A stretch of 64,000 nucleotides of DNA, from NCBI GenBank assembly GCA_023374025.1, contig SIJG01000013.1:1855198-1919197 (forward strand), written 5' to 3'. Positions 33,656 to 46,258 of this stretch are shown one piece after another. The stretch comes from Heterodera schachtii. Its lineage: Eukaryota > Nematoda > Chromadorea > Rhabditida > Heteroderidae. A program made the translations under genes and the position numbers. Position 1 is the stretch's first letter. Each line of letters begins with the position of its first letter. The notes under the pieces are model-generated. The model saw only the letters and a list, made by a program, of their open reading frames with translations, made no database searches and was not told where the DNA came from.

Positions 33656-36600
33656 ATTTACACCAAGCCTAAATGGGTCAACGAAAAAAGTATCAATGAC
33701 AATCAAAAATCCAAGAAAAGAAGCGATTAATTACAAAAAAATCATCGAGTAGGTATTAAAGGAAAAAGTTCACGAACAAAGGACACTAAAACTGCGAGAC
33801 AATGACAAATGAATACAAACATATAGACGTTTTCTCATAAAAATTTAATAAAGAAGATTTTGATATTAAAAAAAAAAATTAAGTCAATCTACTCAAAAAT
33901 CGATAAGAACAATAATATGATATTAAATATTGAAAATAATAATCAAAAAAACCAATTTTTATTCTTTAAATTGATTTTAGCTTTTGTCATTTTTTTAAAT
34001 AAGACCAAAAAAACTCAAAGTTTTCAAAAGACTATAAATTTAAAAACTTACTCGGTCGTTCCAAAACCCAAAAATAATTAGATTCTCAGGTATCACATGT
34101 GTATCTTGAAAATTTTGAAAAGTAATTAATTGATATAATAGTAAGTAAATGAACCTAATTAACAAAAAAACAATATGAGAAAAGATGAAGAAAAAAATTA
34201 AAATTATTAGCAAAATGTTGTCTACTTTTTCTGTTTTAATGAAGTCTCTTCTAAATAAAGTTTAAATGCCGATAATTCATGAATGTAAAAATGTATTACC
34301 ACTAATGACCAAACAAAATGAAAAAGTAAAAAAAAAGGACAAAAAAAAAACAAAAAAATAAATTAATTAAAGTGTTTTTAATAACCATTTGTAAAATACA
34401 ACAATTATTTATCATTAATATTAATTTTAAACGCCAAGAAAAATAATACTGCAAAATTTAAATAATTACATATATATAATTAATATTAATATATATCTTT
34501 GAATTGTAAGTTAAAACCCATGAAATATATTATTTTTAAATTTTTATAAGATTTTCTAAAGACATCGCGTCAAACTTAGGTACCGAGTAATCGTTCCTAT
34601 GCTTGAAAATGTATCAAAAAACAACAAAAATGAAAATAAATTAAATCTTATAAACAAAATAACTATGAATGTAATAAAATGAAAATAGCCATATTTTAAA
34701 AATTATTTGCATAATAAAAAATGAAAGAAATAATCTAAAGTTTGTCCCAGAAAAACGATAAGAAAATTTTTTTTTTTTTTGAAGAAGAAGTATCTCTTTT
34801 TAAATGAAAATTTATATACATTCATTAAAAAATATCAAATAAAAATGAACGTCGGAGTAAATAATAAAAAATGAATTCGTAAAAGAATCAAAAGAGAAAA
34901 ACGACCGAATATTGGAGAGATTCAATTGCTTTTCTTCGACTTTTAATAAATTAAATAAAGTGAATGCAATAGAAAAGTCCTTTAATAAAATCTTTCAAAA
35001 TATTTATAAACACAAATCTGAAATAAAGTCTGGATAATTAATGGTCTTTATATAGAAATTTTTGATAATTTTGTTTATTTAATTTAATCTCTAATAAAAA
35101 GGAATTATTCTATATGTAAAGTGAAAAAATATTTTGGTGTTCAATGTAACAACCGAGGACGAGCGTCCGCACGGACAAGAAATCATTTGATAAATAAAAA
35201 AAAATCTGATTTATAAATTTTATATAAAACAAATTCGGAAAAGGAAGTGGAATAGCAATATTTGAATTATTATTTTTTCATTAACTCAGATAAATAAACG
35301 CTTATCAAGAAAAGAAACCAAAAATCCAAAAAAGGCATGAAAAAAGGAATCTAAATTTTTTGAAAAATGCTGTATTGCTTTTATGGGCATAACTTTTTAT
35401 TGCTAATTTCTGCTTAACTATTCTAAATTAATGAGATAAACTGTAATACTGTACGTTCATTATAGGTACGCTCACTGTGCAGAGAAAAGCCTCATAAATC
35501 AGCACAAAATTTTGTATATCGATAGAGAACATTATAAAAAATTATGTAATACAACCATTTTTTTTATAATACAAAAATGACCAAGAAAGATTCTTTTTTT
35601 TATAATTTCCTCTCTTTTCTGCGTACTATTTTCATGTCTCTAACACGTAAAAAATATAAAATTTGTAAAAGTTATTAATTTTGGTTATAAAGGTACAAAA
35701 CGGCCTGGGGTTTGAGTTATAACGTAAATGAAAATTTAATAATTTATATCGAAAATTCAAATTGCTTAGCATTCGCTTAGAAACAGATTCTTTTTTTCAA
35801 AAAGTTTTTTTAGATGAATGCAAAAATGCAATTTTCAATGTTATTTTTGAAACCCAAAAAATTACGCCAAATACGCTTTCTGGCGTTATGAGCAATTTTG
35901 TCTACGCTGGTTTTCTAAGATAATAAATCAATTTTGGTAAAAAATCGAAAAAATGAAGGATTACTGGAAAAGTACCTGGAAAAGTACTACTATGTATCTT
36001 ATGCAAAAAAATTTTATTAATAAAAAATTCATTAAATTTAATTCCAAACGTACTTTAAAATTGTTGTTATGGTCATAAAATATAAATAATCATAAATTGA
36101 TAAAAAATAAAAGAGCTGTTTTTCAAAGATTCCGCTGAAGAACTTTGTTCGAGAAGTATGTATTTGTATTAACATTCCATAAATATGTTTATTTATCTTT
36201 AAAACAGTAAAAATTCTATTAATTTATAATCCACGATAATACACGTGAGCTAGAATATTTCCAAAAAATAAGCGGCTACTAGAATAATAATGAAATTTAA
36301 AGTTAAAGATTTAAACAAATAGCAATAAAAATTCTATCATAATAAAAAGCGTTTATATTAACCTAAAATGAGCAAACGAAAAAAATAAATGGCAATCATA
36401 AAATCCAAGAAAAAATATAACGAAAAACTAAAAAAAATCATCTAGGAAATATAAAGGAAAAAGTTTACGAACATTGGATATGTAAAGCCAAAAAAAAATA
36501 AAAACTTTTTATTTTATTTCAAGTGAAACATTATAAAATTAAATTTTTCTTACTTTGGGTTTTATTTTATAAAAGCTAAATGTTCAAAGCAAAATTAACT

Positions 36601-37954
36601 TAAAACATAAATTTTCAAATCAAATTTACTTCAACTATTCAAATAATTAATCTTTTTTTGTTCGGCTTATGATGTCTTTAAAGAAAGAAATGCATTAAAA
36701 ATTCACAAATACTTTTGCTAAAAATTAAAAAAGTCCTTATTAGTTTCAACCGGCAAAGTTAAATGATACACTTTAATACAAATGATGGTTGAAATATTAA
36801 TTAAAGATTTTTTATTCGAAGTATAGCAACATTTGCTATATTTTGTTTCCCAATCAAGTTTTATAAATATGCGCCATAAAAAAGCTGCTCTTAAATATAA
36901 TTAAAAAATAACAAAAAAAAATAAAGATAAAAATGTAAAAATAAACTAAAGTTTAACGCTTATAAAAAAAGATAAATGCCTGTAATAATAAACATTTGAT
37001 TGATAAAAAAAAGAAGAAAAAAAGCAACTAAAAAAACATCATTTCAAAGCTAATATCTTAAGTTCATATAAAAGTCAAATGCACGAGATTTTTAAAATAA
37101 TTACCAAAATTTAATTACAAAAGGCTTTACAAGAATAAAATTAAAATTAAAGAAAATTTAAATTTTATTATGAAATTTTTAGAAATAAAATTGCTTCGAC
37201 TTATCAAAAAAAAAATCATTTAAAACCAAATAAAGATTAAAAACCTTAATAAAGTAAAAAAAAGCTTTTTCGAGAATAATTATTATTTTAACATTAAAAT
37301 TCTTAAATTTAAAATGTTTTCTTTGTTTAAAGTTTTATTTTTTTATTTGAATTTTAAAATTAGTGAATATTATAAGAATTTTGACCAAAAATGTTCATAA
37401 TAATATAATTTTTGAAATTTCTAAAATCCACCATACAATAAATAGGAGTGGGTGGGTAGGTAGACCCACCCACCCCCCCCCCCCCCCCCCCCCCCCCCCC
37501 TCTCTCCGCCCTAAAAAAAACCGAGAATGGAGACCCTCGAGACCGAAAACGGAAAACGACAAAACTGAATCATTTTTTGTCAAAAACTTGATTATGCTAA
37601 ACAGAAGTTAATTTTCAAAAATTTACCTCATTAATGATGAACGTCTTTAAACTGCATCAAATTAAAATGTTGTGTAACGAAATTCTCGTCTTTTTCCCTT
37701 CTCATAACCCAGTCAATTTTAACAGAAACTAACTTATTAAATTTGTTATCATCATTTCCAAATGGCAGTTTTGTGGTTTTGAGTCAATTTAAAAAATTAA
37801 ATAGGACCTTGTGGTTCAGCTGGGCGAACTGATTACTGGGGAAATTTTGAAAAACTTTTAGGCTTTTTTTGCTAACTGATTTTCTCCAAAAAGGCTCGTT
37901 TCTTTGGCTAATTATGTGGTTTAGGCCGTTTAAAAAGGAAAAAAAGATAAAAAC
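33656..37954. repeat. AT-rich mosaic, part 2 (no genes)
   Basis: No coding region seen. 33660-33800 matches 36360-36480; 34205-34330 and 34555-34640 match 38990-39110 and 39265-39340. The island 'gcgtcaaacttaggtaccga' plus gtaatcgttcctatgcttga is kept in both. A run of about 28 C lies at 37473-37500. Confidence 0.7.
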
Positions 37955-38154
37955 TAGGGTAGGTCGGGACCGGGACCAAAACACGGACAACTGAGTACAA
38001 CTGAGTCCCGAAGTCCTGGTTTTGACCAGTTTTGACAGGGACCGGGAAATTCCCGGGTTTTTTCTCGGGTTTCCCAGCCAATAAGTCCCGGTTTTTCAAC
38101 CCGAAAAGTCCCGGTCCCGGTTTTGCCCAAAATTCCCGGTCCCGACCTACCCTA
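37955..38154. mobile_element. hAT-like mini element with GGGACC array, 8-base target duplication
   Basis: Ends tagggtaggtcgggacc / ggtcccgacctaccctа mirror each other; target duplication ataaaaac at 37947-37954 and 38155-38162. Almost the whole 200 bases are gggaccggg/cccggtccc words. Confidence 0.87.
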
Positions 38155-39706
38155 ATAAAAACTAATAAATTTTAATTAAAAGCCAACGTTTAACTGAATA
38201 AATACATTTGAATAAATTCTAATATTAGAAAATTATTTATATAACATAAATTTAGGAAAAAGCCTAAAATAAAAAAATTCAACTATTTAACAATCATAAT
38301 ATATACAAGTGGAACAATTTAAAAAGCGGTAAAAAATAAAAATGATGGCTTATTGGCATATGGACAGGATCATTTGATTTCGAATTTGGGTAAAAAAATT
38401 TAAACAAATTCTTTTGAATGTCTACCATTTTAATCAATTTTGAATTTAGTTACTATGATAAATATTTATCAATGGGCCAACGAAAAAGTTTTTAAGATAT
38501 TAACTGAATTTTTGGCTTTCTAATTAATAACTACCGACTCAATAATGCACCATTATTCATTGTCTATTAAGAAAGTATCATTTGTTTATATGAACGATAA
38601 AGACTGATTCAATTTAAGGACATATTCTAAATTATTGTATCCTACACGAACTCAAGTTTGAAAAAGTTTTGAATCTTAAGAATTTAAATTTTTTACAATT
38701 AATTCATATGAAAATTATTCAAATTAATAAATCCTTAAAGAAGAGAAGAGAATTATGAGTTCAAGACAAATAAACTTTTAATTTAAAGCTGCAAATAAAT
38801 TGAAAAACCTCATCTATCCTTCCAAACCCAAAAATAATTAAATCTATCAGATATATCACATCCATACCTTGAAAATTTTGAAAAATAATTTTAATCGATT
38901 AATAAGTAAATTAACTTAATCTTATAAAACTAAAAATAGACTAATGGAATAAAGAACAAAATGAGTAAACATGAAGAAAAATTCATAATGTTAATAAAGT
39001 GATGTCTACTTTTTTGTCTTAATAAAGTGACTCTTCTAAATAAAGTTTAAATGACGACAATTCACGGATAAAATATATTACCATTAGTGACCAACAAAAG
39101 AGAAAAAATAAAAATTAAAATTAAATATAAGTTTTTTAATTAATTTACCATTTGTGAATCCAAGAAAAAAAGGAATTACATTACATATATTTAACAATTA
39201 AGATCTTTTATTGTAAGTTAAAATCCACGAAATATGTATTTTTAAAACTATAAGATTTACTAAAGATATCGCGTCAAGACTAGGTACCGAATAATCGTTC
39301 CTATGCTTGAGAATGTACCAAAAAACAACATGACAATAAATTAAATATATATAAACAAAATAAAAGTATGGATTGAATATAAGGAAATTAATGAATATAT
39401 TCAGGATATACATAAATATGTATTAATTATATATTTAATTAAAATTATGAATATAAGACAAGAAAATGGCAAATTTTTAAACGGCAAATACTTTTAAGCG
39501 GTTAATGCAAATGTTTTTATGCACAAATTAAACAAGAAAATGAGCGTAACTAATAAGAAATGAATTCGTAAAGGAACACACTTTATCCTAACTTTGATAA
39601 ATTTAGAATTAAATCAGTAAATAATATATAAATCACAAAATGGTACCTAATAAAATTCATTCTGGTTGGCATGTGTAAATATTTTCACCTGAGCCATTGT
39701 TTGAAT

Positions 39707-40231
39707 GTTGACATGAAGTTTGGGCACCAAAGGGAGAGATTTCAAAAAATAAAACCAAATAAATATGAAATTGTTATATAAATAATAAAATTTAGTAAAT
39801 TTAACAAACCTTGTGCTTAAAATTTATATTTTCAGCCTGCCATTCTTATTATTTCTCTTCTTACAGCTGTTTAAAAGTAGAATTAAACGTTTACTGTTCC
39901 TTTTAGACTTAGACCTGAATACCCGGCTTAGTTGGGCCATAAATATCAAGAGACCTGTTTAATTCTGTTTCAACTCATAAAATTTTAAGTTTTGAACAGA
40001 CCGAGCCTTGTAATGATACAAATAATACATATGTATGACATTGATATAGAATGAATTTTAATGAGTTTAGCAAAATAAGCATGGCCTTGAGCGGATATTC
40101 TCAAAAAACTTTCGATTCCTAATTTGATTCAAATTTACAATGCTTTTAAATTAGATGTTCGCAATTTTTACACAATAAAAACATTTTTATTTTTTAAATC
40201 TTTAATTTGGTGCCCAAACTTTCCCCCGTGG
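39707..40231. mobile_element. Inverted-repeat element with 7-base target duplication and visible empty site
   Basis: Arms aagtttgggcaccaaa / tttggtgcccaaactt lie near the two ends; tttgaat flanks both sides (39700-39706 and 40232-40238). The paralogous sequence at about 29855-29890 (tcattgtttgaatcctaag) has only one tttgaat and no insertion. No coding capacity. Confidence 0.75.
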
Positions 40232-43200
40232 TTTGAATCTTAGGTATCTAAAAATTTTTTTTGCAATTATTAATTTGGAAAAATTGATTGAATACTAAAT
40301 CACTAAAGAAGAAAAGTTTGCTGAATGTTTAAAATCCGATTAATTTAAACCGGCAATAAAGTGATAATTCTGTAATGATCCGCGCCATGAGTTAATCACT
40401 AGAATTTTCGAAGAGAGTAAAATCAAATTTTGGTAAATGAAATTCGATTACCTGAAAAGAAAAATTCCTAAAATAATGAATGAAAAGGGAATTAACTTCT
40501 AATAAACTTCTTTGTTAAAAAATATTTAATTATACAACAAATAAAACAGAATATATTTGTTAAACTAAAAAAAACAAAAAATATATTTATCTTTACATTA
40601 TAAATTTGCTAAATTCTTCTAACGTAAATATGCCAATTTATAAAATTAATTAATAATTACAAAAATAAAAAAATTACATAAATAATTCAAAATAAAAAAT
40701 CATCATCGAATTTTCAATATTTTTTAAAAACTAAATATAGCATCTACATTCGCTTCCCATCGAGAAGAAGAGCATGTGTTACATCTCGATTTAAAAATGA
40801 AAAACATAAAATCTTTTGAACTATTCATTATATACAAATTAATAAAAATCTTCAAAACTGTCTATAATTTTCTATTAAACTGATTTTACTGAATATTATT
40901 TTTAAACCAATTATTTGGTGACAAAAATATTTATCTTGCTAAGAATAATACAACACTATAAAAATCCTAAACATATAAACAAAATCATCTTCAAATCTTC
41001 CTTTGAATTATATATAATTTTTTTATTAAAAAATGATTACTAAATTATTTGTCGGAAAGGAAGGTCTTAGACAGAAGGGGTGGATAATCAAGATATAATA
41101 TTTTAAAAATTTATCAAGTTAATTGCTAAAAATTTAAAAATTATAAAAGTTTTAATTAAACAAAGTTATATGTATAGCGGCACTTTAATGGATGCAGTTA
41201 ACCTAAAAATTGCTTTTTAAGAAGGAGGATATGTGATTGGGATGATGACTATTTTTAATATTTTACTTATTTCCCGTAAAAAACATTGAAAAGAAAAGAA
41301 TAAATAAGAAAAGAATAAATAAAGTCTAAATGAAGAAATAAATATTATTGTTTGTTATTTAAATTAATGAAATATTTAATCCGATTTTAGTGTAATTTTA
41401 AAAAAACCAAAGTTCATATAAAAGTCACTTATTAATTTTTTTTTTAATCTCATCTATTTAATATGTTATCTCAATATTAAAAAAATATTTCAAAAATTTA
41501 AATTAAAAAATATAGAAGGTTAATAAAAAAAATAATTTAATTAAAGGTTTTGTTTCCTTCTAGACCGAGTTCAACCTCGGAGACTGATCAAATTCGTTTG
41601 ATATATGGAGGAAGCCTATACAAGAGAGTGAAAAGGTAGAAAAGTCGAAGGAATTAAATATTAATGATTTTAAAAAATGAATATACATTGGGTTATACTA
41701 TTACAAAGTTAATCAATTAATGATTAACAAATTCTAAATAATTTAAAAATGCAATTTTCATTAAACGAAATTCATAAAAAATATGTTCATAGCAGCTGTA
41801 TTTATTAAAATCGAACCTTTTAAAAAATTACTTAAATAACTACCAAAAATTATGTTCAAATTAAACTTTAACAATTTAGTGTCGAAAATTTAAATTATTC
41901 TCAATAATCCAATATAATAAATAATATAGCAAAATGCCTGCTTTTGTCTTAGAGTAATACTTTAATTATAAAGGTCGTAGTAGCAGATTTATTGCACTAA
42001 TATTATCATAAACCTTTGACTCGAACTCGAACCGAGAAAGAAGAAGAGGAAGAAGAACGGTATTTTTCATTTTACAGAAATTTTCCATATTTGCATATCG
42101 CTGTTTATAATGAATGTCATATCGTAAAAACAATAAATAGAACAAGCTATTTATATCAGACCGGATTAAATGATATTTTTATCACAATATTTTGTTAAAC
42201 AAAATATTACTAGATAAAAATCACTAGAATTAAATAATCCTAAAGAACCAAAATGAATAAAAAAAAATTAAAAACAGAAAATAAAAAAGACTGTTTAATT
42301 ACGAAATGGAAGTCATATTGAAAAATGAAAAAGTTTAAGGAAGTTTAATGACTTGAAAAAATCTACATTTTAATAAAATTATGTTAAAATTGCTATGCAA
42401 ATTTGTTTGTACTGTCTAAAAAATAGTCTAACAAACAAAATAAATATTGAATACTTACTAACAGATAAATAAAAGTGAAATACTAGGAAAAAATAAACAC
42501 AAATAATAGATAAATTATTTATCCATATTATAGTACAAGAATATTCAGAAAAATTATTTGAAGCGATTGCAATTATTTGCTACAGCCCAACCAATACACA
42601 AACCGGTCTTATGCCTCAAGATTTAGTCAAGGCTGACAAGTTTAGTTTATTTCACAAAACAATTTTAAAATATTTCATCAAAGAATTGTTTATAAAAAGC
42701 TATAAAAAATTAATTCTGAATTTTTTCATGCAATTAATATAATTTAAAGAGTAAAAAATAAATCAATTTATCGACGTGTCAAGGCGATTTGCAATTATCA
42801 TATCAGCTACTGCAGCCCGAAAGCTTATTCCAAACCAATGGTCTGCGCGTCAAAGTTTTTTCAAAAAAATAAATAAATAAATGTATTTATTTATTTAATA
42901 AAACCCGAAAAATTTACATAGTCTGACAAATTATTACACCCTTAAAAATCGAAAATTTGAGCCTTTTATAAGAACTTTTTGAATAAATTTGTTTATGTAA
43001 AAAAAAAAAAAATTTTATTTTATAATTATACTAAAAAAAAGTGCATATAATTTTGGAAATCAAAATTTTTGAGCCAGTGTTTTGGTGTTTTTAAAATCAT
43101 AACTTTTTTAAAGAAATTTTGGAAAAAAATTTATTTATATAAAAATGTAATTTTGTTTTGGCATATAAAAATTTGGAAATTCAACATTTTTGCAATTGTC

Positions 43201-45715
43201 TACAAAATGCTCCTTAGCCCTTGTTTTGGTGTTTTCAAAGTCAATTCTTAATTTTATACACAATTTTTGTCATTTTTTTGTAAGTTAAAAGCCATTTTTT
43301 GGCAGTTTTTATTGGTGCATATTTGGGCATTTTTCGGGGTTTTAGGGCATATTTTAGGCATTTTCAATGTATATTTTATGCGCATATTTGGCATTTTTTA
43401 GTGCATACAACTTGGAACCCTACTAATAATAATAAGAACAAAAAATTCGGTAAAACCCGAATTATAAAAATAATATACCAAAATTATGCAGAAAAATTTA
43501 ATGATCATAAAATATTCAAATAACCTTTTTATATATAAATAAAATAGAAAATGAAAGCAAAATAATGAAGCAAAAAATAACGAAAGTTTAAAACCTATAA
43601 AAAAATGAATCCATGAAATATGAAAATAAAATTTTAATAATACACCTTACGAAATAATTTAAATAATTATCAATATTTTTTGTCTAATAATAGAAAAAAG
43701 CAACAAAAAATAAAGAATCAAAAGTGTTCACTATTAAAATTGTATAAAAGCATTTTAACAAGAATAAAAAAGAAGAAAAATTTAGTTTAATCTTATGCTT
43801 TTGATAAAAATTAATACTATGTGGATAACTCAGACCAACATCCAATAATTTCAACAAATTTTGAAGCGATTTTTCGGCGGTTTGGATTGATTGCAGAAAA
43901 GTGAGGAAAAAATGCATTTGCGAAAACAGAAATAAAAAAAATTGAAAGACAATAAAAAATTCTTGAATAAAGTCAAATTATCATTTTATTGTTTCTTTTA
44001 ATTACACCACCCCTCCTTAATAAAAATTATTTTGCAAATTTTTAGGCAATAGACAAATTATATTAATGCATTTATACAAAAGCTTTATATTTTTTGAACC
44101 CTTCATTATAAAATAATTGCAGTTTAAATATTTCATATAAATTATTTTATAGATCAATTATGGCAATTTTAAAAGACACGCACGAAACGGCCAAATCGGA
44201 ATTTTGGTGTATTGCGCGATATAAAAGACGAATTTAAAAGAACATCCAATCATAAAAGTAATAAAAAATTCTATCAATAGAATGTAATGCCCACAAACCA
44301 AGCTATGGTTTTAAAATGAACGAACTTTATGGGGTTTATTTAAATGAAGATTCCCTAATTTGGAGAAAATATCCATCGATGGTACAAAAAACTTAAAAAT
44401 TTCAATCATGGGAAGAGCTGAATTTAAAACGTATTTGAAAAGAACCATATTCAACTATTATGGCGTTTTTGCCCAAAAATATTATCAAAAATGCAATAAA
44501 AGCAAAAAATACACCTCCCTATGAACCGTCCTAAAAATTTTTTCAAAAAATACACTCCTAAGAATCGACCCAATTATTTCAGCAAAACACACCCTAAGAA
44601 TGAAAATTTCTCAAAAATTTATTTATTTATTTTTAAGACAAGAATTTATATTTTAAAAAATATGTATTTCAGTACTGATTTAGCACCTATTTGTATTTTG
44701 GTTTTTTGAAATCCCGAATTATGGGGGTGTATTTTCAAAATTTGTTGCCGTTTTTCGCCAAAAATTACTGTTTTTTGCCATTTTGGTTTCCATTTTTCAA
44801 AAATATGGTAAAATGGGGGCCCGGCGGTGCCGATAGGCGCCGCCGGGAAAATTTTTGAGTATTTTAATGCAATTTTGTTAAGAAAATTGCTTAAAATTTC
44901 AAAAAATTTACTGAAAATTTTTTACTTTTTGGTTTGGGGGGGGGGGGGGCTTTAGCCCACTCATTTGTCAGCCCCCCCCCCCCCCTGCCTACACCCTTGA
45001 CCATTCGATTCAAATTGAATGGATTAAATCGGATATTATAATCCCAATCTTTAGACCAAAATATTTATTTGATTTGGGGTGTTTTGCTCAGCAATTTTAA
45101 TTGTAGCCTTCGGATTGGATTGGATTTAACGTCACTCTTCTATGAAGGTTTTGCCTCGAAAAATGCCATTTTGATGGGCCTTCAGCAAACCTTGCCAAAA
45201 TTTCCAAATAGCGGTATTTGTTTGTGGATGTAATAATTTTGGGCAAAACGTCAAAATAAATTCAAATAGGTTTTACAATTTTATTTAATTTTTTAAAGAG
45301 AAGCCTCAAACCAAGGAAATGTTTTTCATGCTTATTAGCACGTCCCAAGTTAGCAAAAAATTTCAGCAAATGTGCAAAATCCGGGCTCTATTCATTACCA
45401 TGGATGGGATTTATATGTGTTTAAAAACCCGAAAGAGATATGTACAATACATACTGTCATTTTGCAAAATTTTGTCAGTTTTTAACAAAAGACCACCACT
45501 AGAGAACTTTTTAAAATTTTGAAGAAATTTTTAATATTTTTTATCAATGAAAGGAAAAAATGTCACAAATTTAACAATTATTATTACTTGAAGAGTAGAT
45601 ATTTTTCAACTTTTTCTATTGAATAGTTGATAATAAATCCAATAATCTAAAAGCATTTGTAAAAAGTAAAAAACTATAATAAAAAATTGGTCAAAAAAAG
45701 GGGACGAATTTTTTC
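40232..45715. repeat. AT-rich mosaic, part 3 (no genes)
   Basis: Includes the left copy of the duplicated block described separately. Islands at 42560-42625 and 42780-42860 are copies of the 'gcgatt…gcgtcaagattt' module. 43060-43240 holds a short direct repeat ('agtgttttggtgttt', 'cttgttttggtgttt'). 44936-44986 is a small palindrome with G-run and C-run arms, next to a GGCGCC unit at 44820-44885. No gene seen. Confidence 0.65.
40748..41663. repeat. Duplicated block, left copy (about 99% identical)
   Basis: Starting at attcgcttcccatcgagaag and ending at gtcgaaggaattaaata, this 0.9-kb segment recurs at 55876-56790 with a constant offset of 15.13 kb. I counted about ten single-base differences. 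The flanks, 40320-40747 and 41664-42060, match the flanks of the other copy much less well. Confidence 0.9.
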
Positions 45716-46258
45716 GAAATTTCGGTAAATATCCATCATAGGTCCCAGACTCAAAATTGCATAAAAAAACTTTTATAGGTTTTCTTAGGTGCTAAAAATC
45801 CTAAACCATCAAAAAACTGCGCGGCAAAGCGTTTAAACCGGTTTTTTAACCGGTTTAAGTCACGAAAAATGGACAAAATTGGGCTCTCGTAACTTTTTAA
45901 AAGGGTCAAACCCAGACAAATTTGGTATCTGCGGATCACGCGCGGACTTCTTCCGTAGCCCGTAGTCTCGCCCCACCTACTGGCCGCCGTAGTCGAGTGT
46001 GCGGCGGTTTTTAGCACAATAAGCTAAATTCAATCTTTTATATTTGACGTTCTTTTACCATTTTTCTGACTACTGGTTTAAAAATATTTTTAACGATATT
46101 GAGGACCCATAACATGCGTCGGTTCGACTTCATTCCCTGAACGCTTTGCCGCACAGTTTTTTTTGATGGTTTAGGCGTTTTCAACACCTAAGAAAACCTA
46201 TAAAAGTGTTTTTATGCAATTGAGTCTGGGACCTATGATGGATATTTTCCGAAATTTC
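45716..46258. mobile_element. Element with inverted repeats over 100 bases long
   Basis: The left arm starts 'gaaatttcggtaaatatcca' and runs through 'cataggtcccagactcaa' and 'ctaaaccatcaaaaaactg'. The right arm is the mirror image and ends 'gatattttccgaaatttc'. The central part contains the conserved segment shared with 24640-24730. The open frame on the minus strand crosses arm and core and is not convincing as a gene. Confidence 0.75.

Noticed and set aside
45751..46017. 88-residue minus-strand frame
   Set aside because: It spans the arm and core of an inverted-repeat element; only the short core shared with 24640-24730 might be a coding relic.
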